Of a stretch of DNA of 64,000 nucleotides, positions 19,158 through 27,307 are shown in pieces. Made by a program: the position numbers and the translations under genes. The notes under the pieces were generated by a model. That model saw only the letters and a list, made by a program, of their open reading frames with translations, did not search any database and was not told the DNA's origin. Source of the DNA: Nonomuraea candida. Its GTDB lineage: Bacteria; Actinomycetota; Actinomycetes; Streptosporangiales; Streptosporangiaceae. Location: NCBI RefSeq assembly GCF_000725485.1, contig NZ_JOAG01000006.1:1-64000 (forward strand). Direction: 5' to 3'. Each line of letters starts with the position of its first letter. Positions within the stretch are counted from its first letter, which is position 1.

Positions 19158-19628
19158 CTACCCCGCCCTGCCGAAGTCCTCGGGAGTGATCGTGTCAAGG
19201 AACTCCCTGAACTTCTCCACTTCGTCCTCCTGGTCGTCCGGGATGATCACTCCGGCCTCCTGGACGACCTCCTCGCTGGCGAAGATGCGCGCCCCGGTGC
19301 GCAGGGCGAGCGCGATCGAGTCGGACGGCCGCGCGCTCACCTCCACGCCGTTGGAGAACACCAGGTCGGCGAAGAAGATGCCGTCGCGCAGGGCGACGAT
19401 GTTGACCGCCCGCAGGCCGACGCCCAGGGCGCTCAGCACGTCGCGGAAGAGGTCATGGGTGAGGGGCCGCGGCGGCGGCTCCTCCGCCTGGGCCAGGGCG
19501 ATGGCCGTGGCCTCGGTCATGCCGATCCATATAGGAAGGAACCGCTCCCCGTGTGCCTCCTTGAGCAAGACGATCGGCTGATTTGTGGGCATCTCAACTC
19601 GAACGCCCACGACCTCCATCTGCAACAC
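19158..19628 (-). CDS. Bifunctional nuclease family protein (DUF151)
   Basis: The 156-residue protein carries the DUF151/bifunctional nuclease domain over almost its whole length: MEVVGVRVEMPTNQPIVLL, FLPIWIGMTEATAIALA, LTHDLFRDVLSALG and ARPSDSIALALRTGARIFA. Plant members have DNase and RNase activity. The activity of actinobacterial members is not well established. The GTG at 19628 has GGAG 7 nt upstream. It lies between the two MerR-type genes in the conserved garA-ftsR-nuclease-merR order (Rv1827-Rv1830 in M. tuberculosis). Confidence 0.93.
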   Translation of the reverse strand: MLQMEVVGVRVEMPTNQPIVLLKEAHGERFLPIWIGMTEATAIALAQAEEPPPRPLTHDLFRDVLSALGVGLRAVNIVALRDGIFFADLVFSNGVEVSARPSDSIALALRTGARIFASEEVVQEAGVIIPDDQEDEVEKFREFLDTITPEDFGRAG

Positions 19629-19762
19629 GGGCTGCTCCGTATTCCTGACCGGTCACCCGGCACAGCTGTCTTCGATCATCGCTTCTGCTGTCTTGGCTTC
19701 GCAATTCAACGTAACACCCGGCGGGCCTGGAATGTGCCTCCGCCTCCCAGCTCGCTACGGTC

Positions 19763-20416
19763 TCAACGCCCGAGGACCGATCTGACACCCATGCGCACTA
19801 GGGACGCGTGCAGGTCGAGCAGGAGCGTGGACAGCTCTCTGGCGACCTCGTCCGCCTCGCCGATGGCTCCGGGACGGCGCCGCTTCAGGATCGGCGCGAC
19901 GGTCTGCTCGACCAGGCCGGCCTCACGCTCGGCCGCCGCCTTGACCGCCCGCAGGTGGCGGGCGTGCAGGCCGAAGCGGGCCAGGGAGCCCACGGCGCGG
20001 GCCACCTTGAGCGCCTCCTCGTCGTAGCGCCTGGCGACCGGGGCCAGCAGGCCGTAGTCCTCCAGCTCGGTGAGCGTCTCGTCGTCGATCCCCGCGGCCT
20101 GGAGCAGCTCGGCCCTGCTGAGCTTGACCTCCTGGGCCTGCTGCACCGCGCGCGGGCGGCCGAAGCTCTCGGCCATCTTGTCCTTGATCACCCGCAGCGG
20201 CAGGTAGTGGTCGCGCTGCTCGGTGAGGATGAAGCGCAGCTGCTCCACGTGCAGGTGGGTGAACTTACGGTAGCCGGACGGGCTGCGCTCGGGCTCGATG
20301 AGGCCCTCGCCCTCCAAGAACCTGATCTTGGAGATCGTCACGTCGGGGAACTCGCCCTGGAGGAGGGCGAGCACCTCCCCGATGCTCATGTGCGAGCGTG
20401 CCGCCTGTGAGCTCAC
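19763..20416 (-). CDS. ftsR: MerR-family regulator FtsR
   Basis: The 217-residue protein has an N-terminal MerR winged helix (MSIGEVLALLQGEFPDVTIS, SKIRFLEGEGLIEPERSPSG, YRKFTHLHVEQL) and a C-terminal helical effector domain. The gene directly downstream of garA/odhI corresponds to Rv1828 and Corynebacterium FtsR, a regulator acting on ftsZ expression. The family assignment rests on sequence pattern plus gene order. GTG 20416 has GGGAGG 5 nt upstream, so this start is well supported. It is separated from garA by about 50 bp on the same strand. Confidence 0.92.
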   Translation of the reverse strand: MSSQAARSHMSIGEVLALLQGEFPDVTISKIRFLEGEGLIEPERSPSGYRKFTHLHVEQLRFILTEQRDHYLPLRVIKDKMAESFGRPRAVQQAQEVKLSRAELLQAAGIDDETLTELEDYGLLAPVARRYDEEALKVARAVGSLARFGLHARHLRAVKAAAEREAGLVEQTVAPILKRRRPGAIGEADEVARELSTLLLDLHASLVRMGVRSVLGR

Positions 20417-20468
20417 GTGGCCTCCCGCACGGGTCTTCCCGTCACCGTCGATCGCCCGCTGCGCCCGC

Positions 20469-20981
20469 TCATACGCCGGAGTTGCCCCGCATCAGGAAGA
20501 GAAGGCGGAACTTGCCGATCTGCACCTCGTCTCCGGAGTGCAGGGGAACCTCCTCGATCCGCTCCCGGTTGACGTAGGTGCCGTTGAGGCTGCCCACGTC
20601 GCGCACCGAGAACTGGCCGCCGCGATGGCGGTAGAACTCGACGTGGCGGCGGGAGACGGTGATGTCGTCGAGGAAGATGTCGCTCTCCGGGTGGCGCCCG
20701 GTGGTCGTCAGGTCCTTGTCGAGCCGGAACCGGCTTCCCTGGTTGGGGCCCCTGGTGACGGTGAGCAACGCCGTGCCGGGCGGGAGCTGCTCGACGAGCG
20801 CCCGCTCGGCCAGGAGCATGTCGCCGGCCTCAGCCTCGTACGCCTCGATTCCCGCCACCGAGATCGTCGATGTGGTGTCCCCGGCGACCTCGTGTCTGGT
20901 CAGCGGTGACCCACAGCGGGAACAGAAACGGGCATCCTCGGGGTTGGCGTGCCCGCACTGCGTGCAGTAGACGCTCGGCAT
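20469..20981 (-). CDS. garA: Zinc-ribbon FHA-domain protein GarA/OdhI
   Basis: GarA is a phospho-switch protein that, in related actinobacteria, inhibits 2-oxoglutarate dehydrogenase and controls glutamate metabolism when unphosphorylated. The 170-residue protein has an N-terminal zinc ribbon with Cys 6/9 and Cys 20/23. A DTTSTIS segment at residues 35-41 corresponds to the Thr-Thr target of PknB/PknG kinases. The FHA domain follows with GRHPESDIFL, VSRRHVEF and GSLNGTYVN. The zinc ribbon is absent from the mycobacterial protein but usual in streptomycete-type relatives. ATG 20981 follows TAGGAGG at a rather long 12-nt spacing. The 268 bp upstream hold no gene and should contain the promoter. 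Confidence 0.92.
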   Translation of the reverse strand: MPSVYCTQCGHANPEDARFCSRCGSPLTRHEVAGDTTSTISVAGIEAYEAEAGDMLLAERALVEQLPPGTALLTVTRGPNQGSRFRLDKDLTTTGRHPESDIFLDDITVSRRHVEFYRHRGGQFSVRDVGSLNGTYVNRERIEEVPLHSGDEVQIGKFRLLFLMRGNSGV

Positions 20982-21249
20982 CGATCGGCTCGGCCTCCTA
21001 CCGCGAAGACGCGGCGACGGTGCTCTAGGGCGCGCCTCGCTTCGCTTTCTCACGTTTGCGAATGCCGCAACTTACGCTGATCAGCGGCAAAGGTCAAGGC
21101 GGGGCGCTGCACGTTGGTTTGGACGCAGACAAAGTTACCGCCGCCCCCGCCCCGTGGTCCATGCCGCCGCGCGTTTCTACATTACGATCTTGCGGCACTC
21201 TCTGGGCACATCATCGGCAAACCCTTTCCAGTCACGGTGGGTGACGCTA

Positions 21250-23754
21250 TCAGCTCGCGGCCTGCTCCACGATCCGGGCCCACCGTTCGATGAGGCTCTG
21301 GGCGGCGTCCATGTCGGCGGCCTCGGCCCACAGGTCGGTCACGGGCTCGGCGGCGGCGGGCAGGACCAGCACCCAGCTCCCGTCCTCGCGGGCCACCCGC
21401 ACGCCGTCGGTGGTGTCGACGCGGTGGCCCTCGGGCTCGGCCTCGGCCGCCTCGATGACCGAGCGCATGACGGCGCCCTTGGCCGCCCACGGCGTCGGCA
21501 CCGTGCGCTTGAGCAGCTTGACCTCGGGGATCCTGGCGTCGATCTGGCTGAGCGACAGCCGGGTGCGGGCGACCAGCCCGAGCAGGCGCATGAACGCGGC
21601 CAGCCCGTCGATGGCCGGGCTGAACTCCGGCACCACGAAGCCGCCGCGCCCGTCGGCCGCGAAGATCATGTCGGGGGCGGCGGCGGCCGAGGTGAGGGCG
21701 TCCAGCGCGGTGGAGGTCCACCGCACCTGCACGCCGTGGAAGCGGCAGACCTGCTCGGCGACCCTGGTCGTGGTGACCGGCAGGGCCACCTGGCCGCCCC
21801 GGCGCTCGGCGGCGACCAGGTCGAGGACGACGAGCAGGGCGCGTTCCTCGTCGATGAGCTGGCCCTGCTCGTTGACCAGGGCGATGCGCTCGCCCACCGG
21901 GTCGAACCGCACGCCGAAGGCCGCCCGGGAGGAGCTGACCAGCTCCGACAGGCGCTGCAGGTCGCGGCGGCGCTCGGCGAGCGTCTCGGTGGGCGAGACG
22001 TCGTCGAGGCGGGCGTTGACCGTGAGCACCTCGACGCCGACCCGGCCGAGCAGGGTGGGCAGCACCAGCGAGGAGGTGCCGCCCGCGCAGTCCACCACCA
22101 CCTTCATGTCCCTGACGCCGCCGACGCCGATGTGGCGCAGCAGCTCCTGGGTGTAGTCCTCGACCGCCCTGGCGGGGAAGGCCAGCTCGGCGATCTCGCC
22201 GGGGAAGGCGCGGCGGAACTCCTGGCGGGAGAAGACCCGCTCCAGCTTGCGCTGGGCGGCCGGGGGCAGGTCGGCGCCGCGGTCGTCCATGATCACGATG
22301 TCCACGCTCTGCGGGTCGCCGGGGGTGGTGCGCAGCGCGATGCCGCCCGCGGCCGACACGCGGCCGGTGTGGAAGCGGGCGACGGGCAGCGGGGCGGCCT
22401 CCAGGTCGAGCACGTTGATGGCGCCCGCGGTAAGCGCGCCGATGACGGCCCGCTTGAGCGCCCTGGCGGCCAGGGAGCAGTCGCGGGAGGTGACGACGTA
22501 CTCGCCCTTCTTGAGGGTGGTGGCGTACGCGCTGGCCAGGCGGACGCACAGCTCGGCGGTGATCTCGACGTTGACCAGGCCGCTGACGCCCCGGGGGCCG
22601 AACAGGTTGCGCTGGCCGCGCGACTCCCAGATGACGCTGGTGTTGACGACCGCGCCCGCCTCGATGGTCTTGAACGGGTAGACCCGCACGCCGCTGGAGA
22701 CGTACGCCTCGGCCTCGATGACGCACTCGTCGCCGATGACGGCGTTCTCCTCGATGCGGGCCCCGGCCATCACGTCGGTGCTCTTGCCGATGACGCAGCC
22801 GCGCAGGTGGGCGCCGGGGCCGAGGTAGACGTTGTCGTGGACGATCGCGCGGTGCAGGAAGGCGCCCTCGCGCACGACGGCGTTGTTGCCCAGCACGGTG
22901 AACTCGCGCAGCTCGGCGCCCGCCTCGACCTTGGCGTAGTCGCCGATGAGCAGCGGGCCCTTGAGCACGGCGTCGGGGTCCACGGCGGCCGAGTCGGCCA
23001 CCCAGACGCCCGGGGAGAGCTCGAAGCCGCCGATGTCCAGGTCGACCTTGCCCGACAGCGCGTCGGCCTGGGCCTTGAGGTAGCTGTCGTGGGTGCCGAC
23101 GTCCTCCCAGTAGCCGTCGGCGACGTAGCCGTAGATGGCGGCGCCGCGGGCGAGGAGGGCGGGGAAGACGTCCGAGGACCAGTCGACGGGCTCGCCGCCG
23201 GCCACGGCGTCGAGGACCTCGGGCTCCATGACGTAGATTCCGGTGTTGACGGTGTCGGAGAAGACCTGGCCCCAGGTGGGCTTCTCCAGGAAGCGCTGGA
23301 CGCGGCCCTCCTCGTCGACGATGATGATCCCGAATTCGAGGGGGTTGGGGACCCGTTTCAGGCCGATCGTCACGAGTGCCCCATTTTCACGGTGAAAACG
23401 GACCATGTCGGATAAATCAATATCCGTCAGGGCGTCACCGGAGATCACCAGAAAACGATCGTCGCGGAGGCGGTCGGCGGCGTTCTTGACGCTGCCCGCG
23501 GTGCCGAGGGGGACGTCCTCGGTGGCGTACTGGAGGCTCATGCCCAGCTCGTCACCGTCGCCGAAATAGTTGCGCACGAGGGCGGCCAGGAACTGGAGGG
23601 TCACCACCGTCTCGGTGACGCCGTGCCGCTTGAGCAGGCGCAGCACGTGCTCCATGATCGGGCGGTTGACCACGGGGAGCAGGGGTTTGGGCTGGTTGGC
23701 GGTCATCGGACGCAGCCGAGTGCCCTCCCCGCCCGCCATGACGACCGCCTTCAC
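21250..23754 (-). CDS. Mannose-1-phosphate guanylyltransferase-like protein fused to a degenerate phosphomutase domain
   Basis: The 834-residue protein has three parts. The first, residues 1-240, is a sugar-1-phosphate nucleotidyltransferase with [11 protein letters not shown] and [11 protein letters not shown]. The second is a left-handed hexapeptide region of about residues 250-370 ([17 protein letters not shown]). The third, about residues 375-830, has the alpha-D-phosphohexomutase fold. In the third part the catalytic Ser loop is [11 protein letters not shown] rather than TASHNP, and the metal loop usually reading DGDGDR is FDPVGERI. I infer the mutase half is inactive or regulatory. The gene starts 4 bp after the phosphatidyltransferase stop, so the two form an operon. 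The likely product is GDP-mannose for glycoconjugates, but NDP-glucose cannot be excluded. Confidence 0.88.
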   Translation of the reverse strand: MKAVVMAGGEGTRLRPMTANQPKPLLPVVNRPIMEHVLRLLKRHGVTETVVTLQFLAALVRNYFGDGDELGMSLQYATEDVPLGTAGSVKNAADRLRDDRFLVISGDALTDIDLSDMVRFHRENGALVTIGLKRVPNPLEFGIIIVDEEGRVQRFLEKPTWGQVFSDTVNTGIYVMEPEVLDAVAGGEPVDWSSDVFPALLARGAAIYGYVADGYWEDVGTHDSYLKAQADALSGKVDLDIGGFELSPGVWVADSAAVDPDAVLKGPLLIGDYAKVEAGAELREFTVLGNNAVVREGAFLHRAIVHDNVYLGPGAHLRGCVIGKSTDVMAGARIEENAVIGDECVIEAEAYVSSGVRVYPFKTIEAGAVVNTSVIWESRGQRNLFGPRGVSGLVNVEITAELCVRLASAYATTLKKGEYVVTSRDCSLAARALKRAVIGALTAGAINVLDLEAAPLPVARFHTGRVSAAGGIALRTTPGDPQSVDIVIMDDRGADLPPAAQRKLERVFSRQEFRRAFPGEIAELAFPARAVEDYTQELLRHIGVGGVRDMKVVVDCAGGTSSLVLPTLLGRVGVEVLTVNARLDDVSPTETLAERRRDLQRLSELVSSSRAAFGVRFDPVGERIALVNEQGQLIDEERALLVVLDLVAAERRGGQVALPVTTTRVAEQVCRFHGVQVRWTSTALDALTSAAAAPDMIFAADGRGGFVVPEFSPAIDGLAAFMRLLGLVARTRLSLSQIDARIPEVKLLKRTVPTPWAAKGAVMRSVIEAAEAEPEGHRVDTTDGVRVAREDGSWVLVLPAAAEPVTDLWAEAADMDAAQSLIERWARIVEQAAS

Positions 23755-23758
23755 CCGA

Positions 23759-24340
23759 TCACCCCTTCTTGGCCGCGGTTACGAGTTGGCGCACCTGTAC
23801 CACATACAGCACCCCCGCCCACCAGTACAGGCCCGTTCCCCAGAGCGCGAAGGCCCACCCGACAATTCGGGCTATTTCGGCATACCACCCAGTGTGGGAG
23901 GCAAGGAAGAGGAGAGGGAAGGCGTACATGAGGTTGAACATGGCGGCCTTGCCCAGGAAATGCACTTGAAGTGCCTTATAGCCATGTTTGCGAAGTACGG
24001 GGATGAAACACGCGACGAAGAGCTCACGTCCGAGGATGATGACGACGAGCCACCACGGGATCACCTCGCGCAGCAGGAGGGCGAGGATGGTGGCGAAGAC
24101 GTACAGCTTGTCGGCGGCCGGGTCGATGATCCGGCCGAGCCTGCTCGTCTGGTTGAACGCCCGCGCGATCTTGCCGTCGAGCCAGTCCGTGAAACCGGCC
24201 ACCGCGAGGACTGCGATGGCCCAACCGTCCGCCTTGGGGCCTAGAACCAGCCAGAGGAACACGGGGACGCCCAGGAGGCGCAGGAAGCTCAGCAGGTTAG
24301 GAACCGTCCAGATCCGGTCCTCGGCGGAAGTTTCACTCAC
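23759..24340 (-). CDS. CDP-alcohol phosphatidyltransferase family membrane protein
   Basis: This integral membrane enzyme transfers a phosphatidyl group from CDP-diacylglycerol to an alcohol. The signature is complete: DGKIARAF, then [10 protein letters not shown] eight residues further on. About five hydrophobic segments surround it. The protein has 193 residues from GTG 24340 ([20 protein letters not shown]). A longer frame reaches 24415, but that extension is Arg/Ser-rich and unlike the family. It resembles PgsA-type phosphatidylglycerophosphate synthases and occupies the position of pgsA2 near garA in mycobacteria. The acceptor (glycerol phosphate or inositol phosphate) is not certain. 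It is the first gene of a two-gene unit with the nucleotidyltransferase. Confidence 0.88.
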   Translation of the reverse strand: MSETSAEDRIWTVPNLLSFLRLLGVPVFLWLVLGPKADGWAIAVLAVAGFTDWLDGKIARAFNQTSRLGRIIDPAADKLYVFATILALLLREVIPWWLVVIILGRELFVACFIPVLRKHGYKALQVHFLGKAAMFNLMYAFPLLFLASHTGWYAEIARIVGWAFALWGTGLYWWAGVLYVVQVRQLVTAAKKG

Positions 24341-24475
24341 GCAGGAGACCCTACTGCGTGGAACTGCGAGGCAGAGGCCCGCCTGTGCCCGGCTTTTCCA
24401 GGCCCTCCCCACCACCCTGTCTCCCCCGCCCCGCTCTCCCTGCCTGGCTCCCGAGCCGGGGACGCGCCCGGTGGG

Positions 24476-25438
24476 TCAGGCGGTGCGGAGGAAGGAGTGG
24501 GTGCGGCCGACGACCTCGAAGCCGAGGCGGGCGTAGAAGTGGCGGGGCCAGTCGTCGGCGTCGGCCACCAGGAAGATGAGCTCGGCCTGCGCCTCGGCCG
24601 CCTCCGCCAGCAAGGCGAGCATGAGGGCGCGCGCGTGGCCCTTGCCACGGTGCTCCTCGCCGGTGAAGACGCTCTCGATCTGGGCGACCCCGCCGTGCAC
24701 GTAGAGGTCGGCCCGGGCGGCGATCGAGCCGCCGGGGGCGCGTACGCCGCGGAAGCCCACCGTGTCGGCGCCGCGCAGCCGCGACTCCACCCGCCGGGCG
24801 AGCCCGTCGATCACCTCGTCGGGGGCCTGGGGCAGCGCACGGCGCCAGTCGCGCCGCAGCACGGGCGCCAGCTCGTCCAGGGTGAGCCGGTCGGCCGGCG
24901 GAGGGTCGTGCGGGAGCGGCCCGCGAAAGACCATGACGAGGTTGGTCTCGTGGCCGTAGCCGGCGGCGTCGAACGCATCGGCGAACGCCAGGCCGAGCCG
25001 GTCGTCGTCCACGCACACCAGCCGGTGCCCGCGCCCGGCCAGCACCTCGTCGGCCGCCGCCAGCACCTCACCGGCCGTCGGCGCCACCTCACCGGCCCCC
25101 GCCCGAGCCTCACCCGCCACTTCACCCGCAGCCGGCGCCTTGCCCGGGGCGAGCGCCTCACCCGCCGGCTTGCCCACCGCCGGCGCCACGCCCGCGGCCC
25201 GCGGATCGACGGGGGTCGCCGGGGGTTCGGGGGAGCCGGCGGTGGCGGGGTGGATGATCAGTTTGTTGTCGTCGTGGGAGCCGGGGTAGCGGTCGTCGAG
25301 GACCGCGAAGCCGCCCGGCACCGGCACCACCCGGGGCGCCCTGCGGCGGGCGAAGGCGTGCTGGAAGGCCACGGCGCGGGCCAGGTCGGCGGCCACGGCG
25401 CCCCGGCCGAGGGCCGGGCCGGCGGCGAGCTCATCCAT
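24476..25438 (-). CDS. GNAT family N-acetyltransferase with low-complexity insert
   Basis: The 320-residue protein ends in a GNAT domain (about residues 175-318): the acetyl-CoA loop is EEHRGKGHARALMLALL, followed by DDWPRHFYARLGFEVVGRTH. The N-terminal half resembles a diverged second GNAT-like module (HAFARRRAPRVVPVPGGFAV, DDNKLIIHP). Between them, residues 65-130, is an Ala/Gly/Pro-rich insert with repeated AGEV/AGEA/APAAGE units, probably disordered and of minisatellite origin. The substrate is unknown. The start codon lies inside the end of trpF (8-bp overlap), which implies translational coupling. Confidence 0.82.
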   Translation of the reverse strand: MDELAAGPALGRGAVAADLARAVAFQHAFARRRAPRVVPVPGGFAVLDDRYPGSHDDNKLIIHPATAGSPEPPATPVDPRAAGVAPAVGKPAGEALAPGKAPAAGEVAGEARAGAGEVAPTAGEVLAAADEVLAGRGHRLVCVDDDRLGLAFADAFDAAGYGHETNLVMVFRGPLPHDPPPADRLTLDELAPVLRRDWRRALPQAPDEVIDGLARRVESRLRGADTVGFRGVRAPGGSIAARADLYVHGGVAQIESVFTGEEHRGKGHARALMLALLAEAAEAQAELIFLVADADDWPRHFYARLGFEVVGRTHSFLRTA

Positions 25439-26027
25439 CGGCCCGTCGCACCTTCCGCAGGAACTCCCGGATCAGCTCGGGGTCCTTCACGCCGGGCGCG
25501 CTCTCCAGGCCGCTGGACACGTCGACCCCCCACGGGTCGGCGGCCGCGATGGCCTCGCGCACGTTGGCCGGGGACAGGCCGCCCGCCAGCATCCACTGCC
25601 CCGAGGGCCTGCCGCGCACGGCCGCCCAGTCCCACGGCTGCCCGGAGCCCGCGTGGGGCGCGTCCACGAGGAGCAGGTCCTCGTCGTAGGCGCCGCAGCG
25701 CAGGTCGGCCTGGGCGTCGACGGCCCTGATGAGGCGGACGCCGAGGTCCTTCAGGGCGGTGAAGTCGGCGTGCGGGTGCTTGCCGTGGAGCTGCACGGCC
25801 CGCACCCCCGAGGTCCGCGCCGCCGCGCGCACCGTGGCAGGGTCCTCGCCGCGGAAGACGCCGACGGTGAGGACGTGAGCGGGGACCGGCGCGGCCAGCT
25901 CCGCCGCCCGCTCCGGCGTGATCCGGCGGGGGCTCCGGGTCATGACGAACCCGATGGCGTCGGCCCCGGCCTCGACGGCGGTGGCGACGTGCTCGGGCTC
26001 GCTCAACCCGCAGATCTTCACATACAC
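25431..26027 (-). CDS. trpF: Phosphoribosylanthranilate isomerase
   Basis: TrpF performs the Amadori rearrangement of N-(5'-phosphoribosyl)anthranilate in tryptophan synthesis. The 198-residue TIM barrel starts MYVKICGLSEPEHVATAVEA with the catalytic Cys in KICGL, continues with DAIGFVMTRSPRRI, VQLHGKHPH and LLVDAPHAGSGQPWDW (catalytic Asp), and ends with MLAGGLSPANV and GVDVSSGLES. Many streptomycetes lack trpF and use the dual enzyme PriA, so a separate trpF is informative about lineage. It is about 17 kb from trpEG in the window, not in one trp operon. The next gene on the strand, a GNAT gene, overlaps it. Confidence 0.93.
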   Translation of the reverse strand: MYVKICGLSEPEHVATAVEAGADAIGFVMTRSPRRITPERAAELAAPVPAHVLTVGVFRGEDPATVRAAARTSGVRAVQLHGKHPHADFTALKDLGVRLIRAVDAQADLRCGAYDEDLLLVDAPHAGSGQPWDWAAVRGRPSGQWMLAGGLSPANVREAIAAADPWGVDVSSGLESAPGVKDPELIREFLRKVRRADG

Positions 26028-26037
26028 ATCTCCGACC

Positions 26038-26451
26038 TTAGCGGCGGCGGGCGGCTGCCGGGGACCACGCCCAGATCAGCACGGCCGTGACCAGGCCGAA
26101 CAGCACCACGCCCGTCGGCAGGTGCGCCCCCAGCCACAACCAGGTGACGTGCTGGGCCGCGCCGACGACGAACAGGGCGACGCTGGCCAGCGCGGGCCAG
26201 CCCGCGCCCCGTCCCGGCCGCCAGACGAGGACGGCCAGGACGATCTGTACGAGGGCGAGGAGGTGGACGACCATCCCGGCCATGACGTGGGTCTCGACCA
26301 TCGACTCCGACTCCACCGCCTGACCGGCGAACGAGGCGGCCACGACCAGCGCCGCGGCCTGGGCGAGCACGGCGACGCGCAGGCTGTAGAGCAGACCGGC
26401 CGAGACCTGGCGGGTCCGGTCCGGGCGGGGCATGGCGACGGTTTCCGACAT
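26038..26451 (-). CDS. Four-helix membrane protein, unknown function
   Basis: The 137-residue protein has four hydrophobic helices: SLRVAVLAQAAALVVAASF, HVMAGMVVHLLALVQIVLAV, WPALASVALFVVGAAQHV and TGVVLFGLVTAVLIWAW. Helices one and two are joined by a loop VESESMVETHVMAG. I do not recognise the family with certainty. The ATG has AAAGGAA just upstream. The gene ends 10 bp before trpF on the same strand and may share its transcript. A perfect 12-bp palindrome lies 20 bp upstream of the start. Confidence 0.72.
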   Translation of the reverse strand: MSETVAMPRPDRTRQVSAGLLYSLRVAVLAQAAALVVAASFAGQAVESESMVETHVMAGMVVHLLALVQIVLAVLVWRPGRGAGWPALASVALFVVGAAQHVTWLWLGAHLPTGVVLFGLVTAVLIWAWSPAAARRR

Positions 26452-26470
26452 GGCGTTCCTTTCACGAAAG

Positions 26471-26482
26471 ACTCATATGAGT
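26471..26482. promoter_or_regulatory. Perfect palindrome ACTCATATGAGT, candidate operator
   Basis: A 12-bp perfect palindrome lies 20 bp upstream of the start of the four-helix membrane-protein gene, in an AT-richer patch. An adjoining CTTTCACGAAAG is a second, shorter inverted repeat. A regulator-binding role is inference. Confidence 0.5.
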
Positions 26483-26620
26483 GGTGAAGGAGCACATGGT
26501 CGCGTCGAAGACCGGGGCCGGTCGTCAGCCTCCGGGCTGACTCACCGGTACGCCCCGCGACGGACCTCAATCGGACGCCCGTCCCCCAGACCCCGTCCAC
26601 GGGCACGCCGCCGCCCCGCG

Positions 26621-27307
26621 TCAGGTCACGGCGCCGCCGCGGGGCTGGCGTACGGGGCGGAAGGAGGCGTCCACGAGGCCGGTGCGGTGGGCCACGACGG
26701 CGGCCTGGATGCGGTTGCGCAGGCCCAGCTTCTCCATGGCGGCGGCGATGTGCGTCTTGACCGTGGTGACCCCGACGTGCAGTTCCTCGGCGATCTCCGC
26801 GTTGGACAGGCCGGTGCCGACCAGGGCCAGCACCTCCACCTCCCGCTCGGTCAGCCCGGGCGGCGCGGCCGGGGCGGCCTGCTCCTCGGCGGCCAGGAAG
26901 CGCTCCACGACCCGGCGCAGCACGGAGGGCGCGAGGAGCTGCTCGCCGGCCGCCGCCCGGCGCACGGCGTCGACCATGCGCTCCGGCTCGTCGTCCTTGA
27001 CCAGGAAGCCGACGGCGCCGGCGCGGAGGGCGGCGTAGACGTTGCCGTCCTCGGCGAACGTGGTCAGCACCACGATCCTGGCCCCCGGCCGGGCGGCGAG
27101 CACCCGCTTGATGGCCTCCAGGCCGTCGACCCTGGGCATGCGCAGGTCCATCAGGATCACGTCGGGCAGGTGGCGCTCGGCCAGGCGCACGGCCTCGGCG
27201 CCGTCCTCGGCCTCGCCCACCACCTCCATGTCACCCGTGGCCTGCAGCAGCATGCGCACGCCGGCGCGCACGAGCGCCTGGTCGTCGGCCACCAGCACCC
27301 GGATCAT
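26621..27307 (-). CDS. NarL/FixJ-type response regulator
   Basis: The 228-residue protein has an N-terminal receiver domain with acidic pocket Asp8/Asp9, phospho-acceptor Asp54 in ILMDLRMP, and the conserved Lys in FLVKDD. The C-terminal LuxR-type helix-turn-helix is LTEREVEVLALVGTGLSNAE followed by VGVTTVKTHIAAAMEKLGLR. It is the output half of a two-component pair. Its ATG overlaps the kinase stop in an ATGA, so the two are translationally coupled. Targets are unknown, although a 12+12 bp inverted repeat upstream of the kinase gene is a candidate site. Confidence 0.94.
   Translation of the reverse strand: MIRVLVADDQALVRAGVRMLLQATGDMEVVGEAEDGAEAVRLAERHLPDVILMDLRMPRVDGLEAIKRVLAARPGARIVVLTTFAEDGNVYAALRAGAVGFLVKDDEPERMVDAVRRAAAGEQLLAPSVLRRVVERFLAAEEQAAPAAPPGLTEREVEVLALVGTGLSNAEIAEELHVGVTTVKTHIAAAMEKLGLRNRIQAAVVAHRTGLVDASFRPVRQPRGGAVT

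Noticed and set aside
21154..23415. 753-codon open frame antisense to the nucleotidyltransferase fusion
   Set aside because: Same mirror effect. No ribosome site or domain; the minus-strand protein is well conserved.
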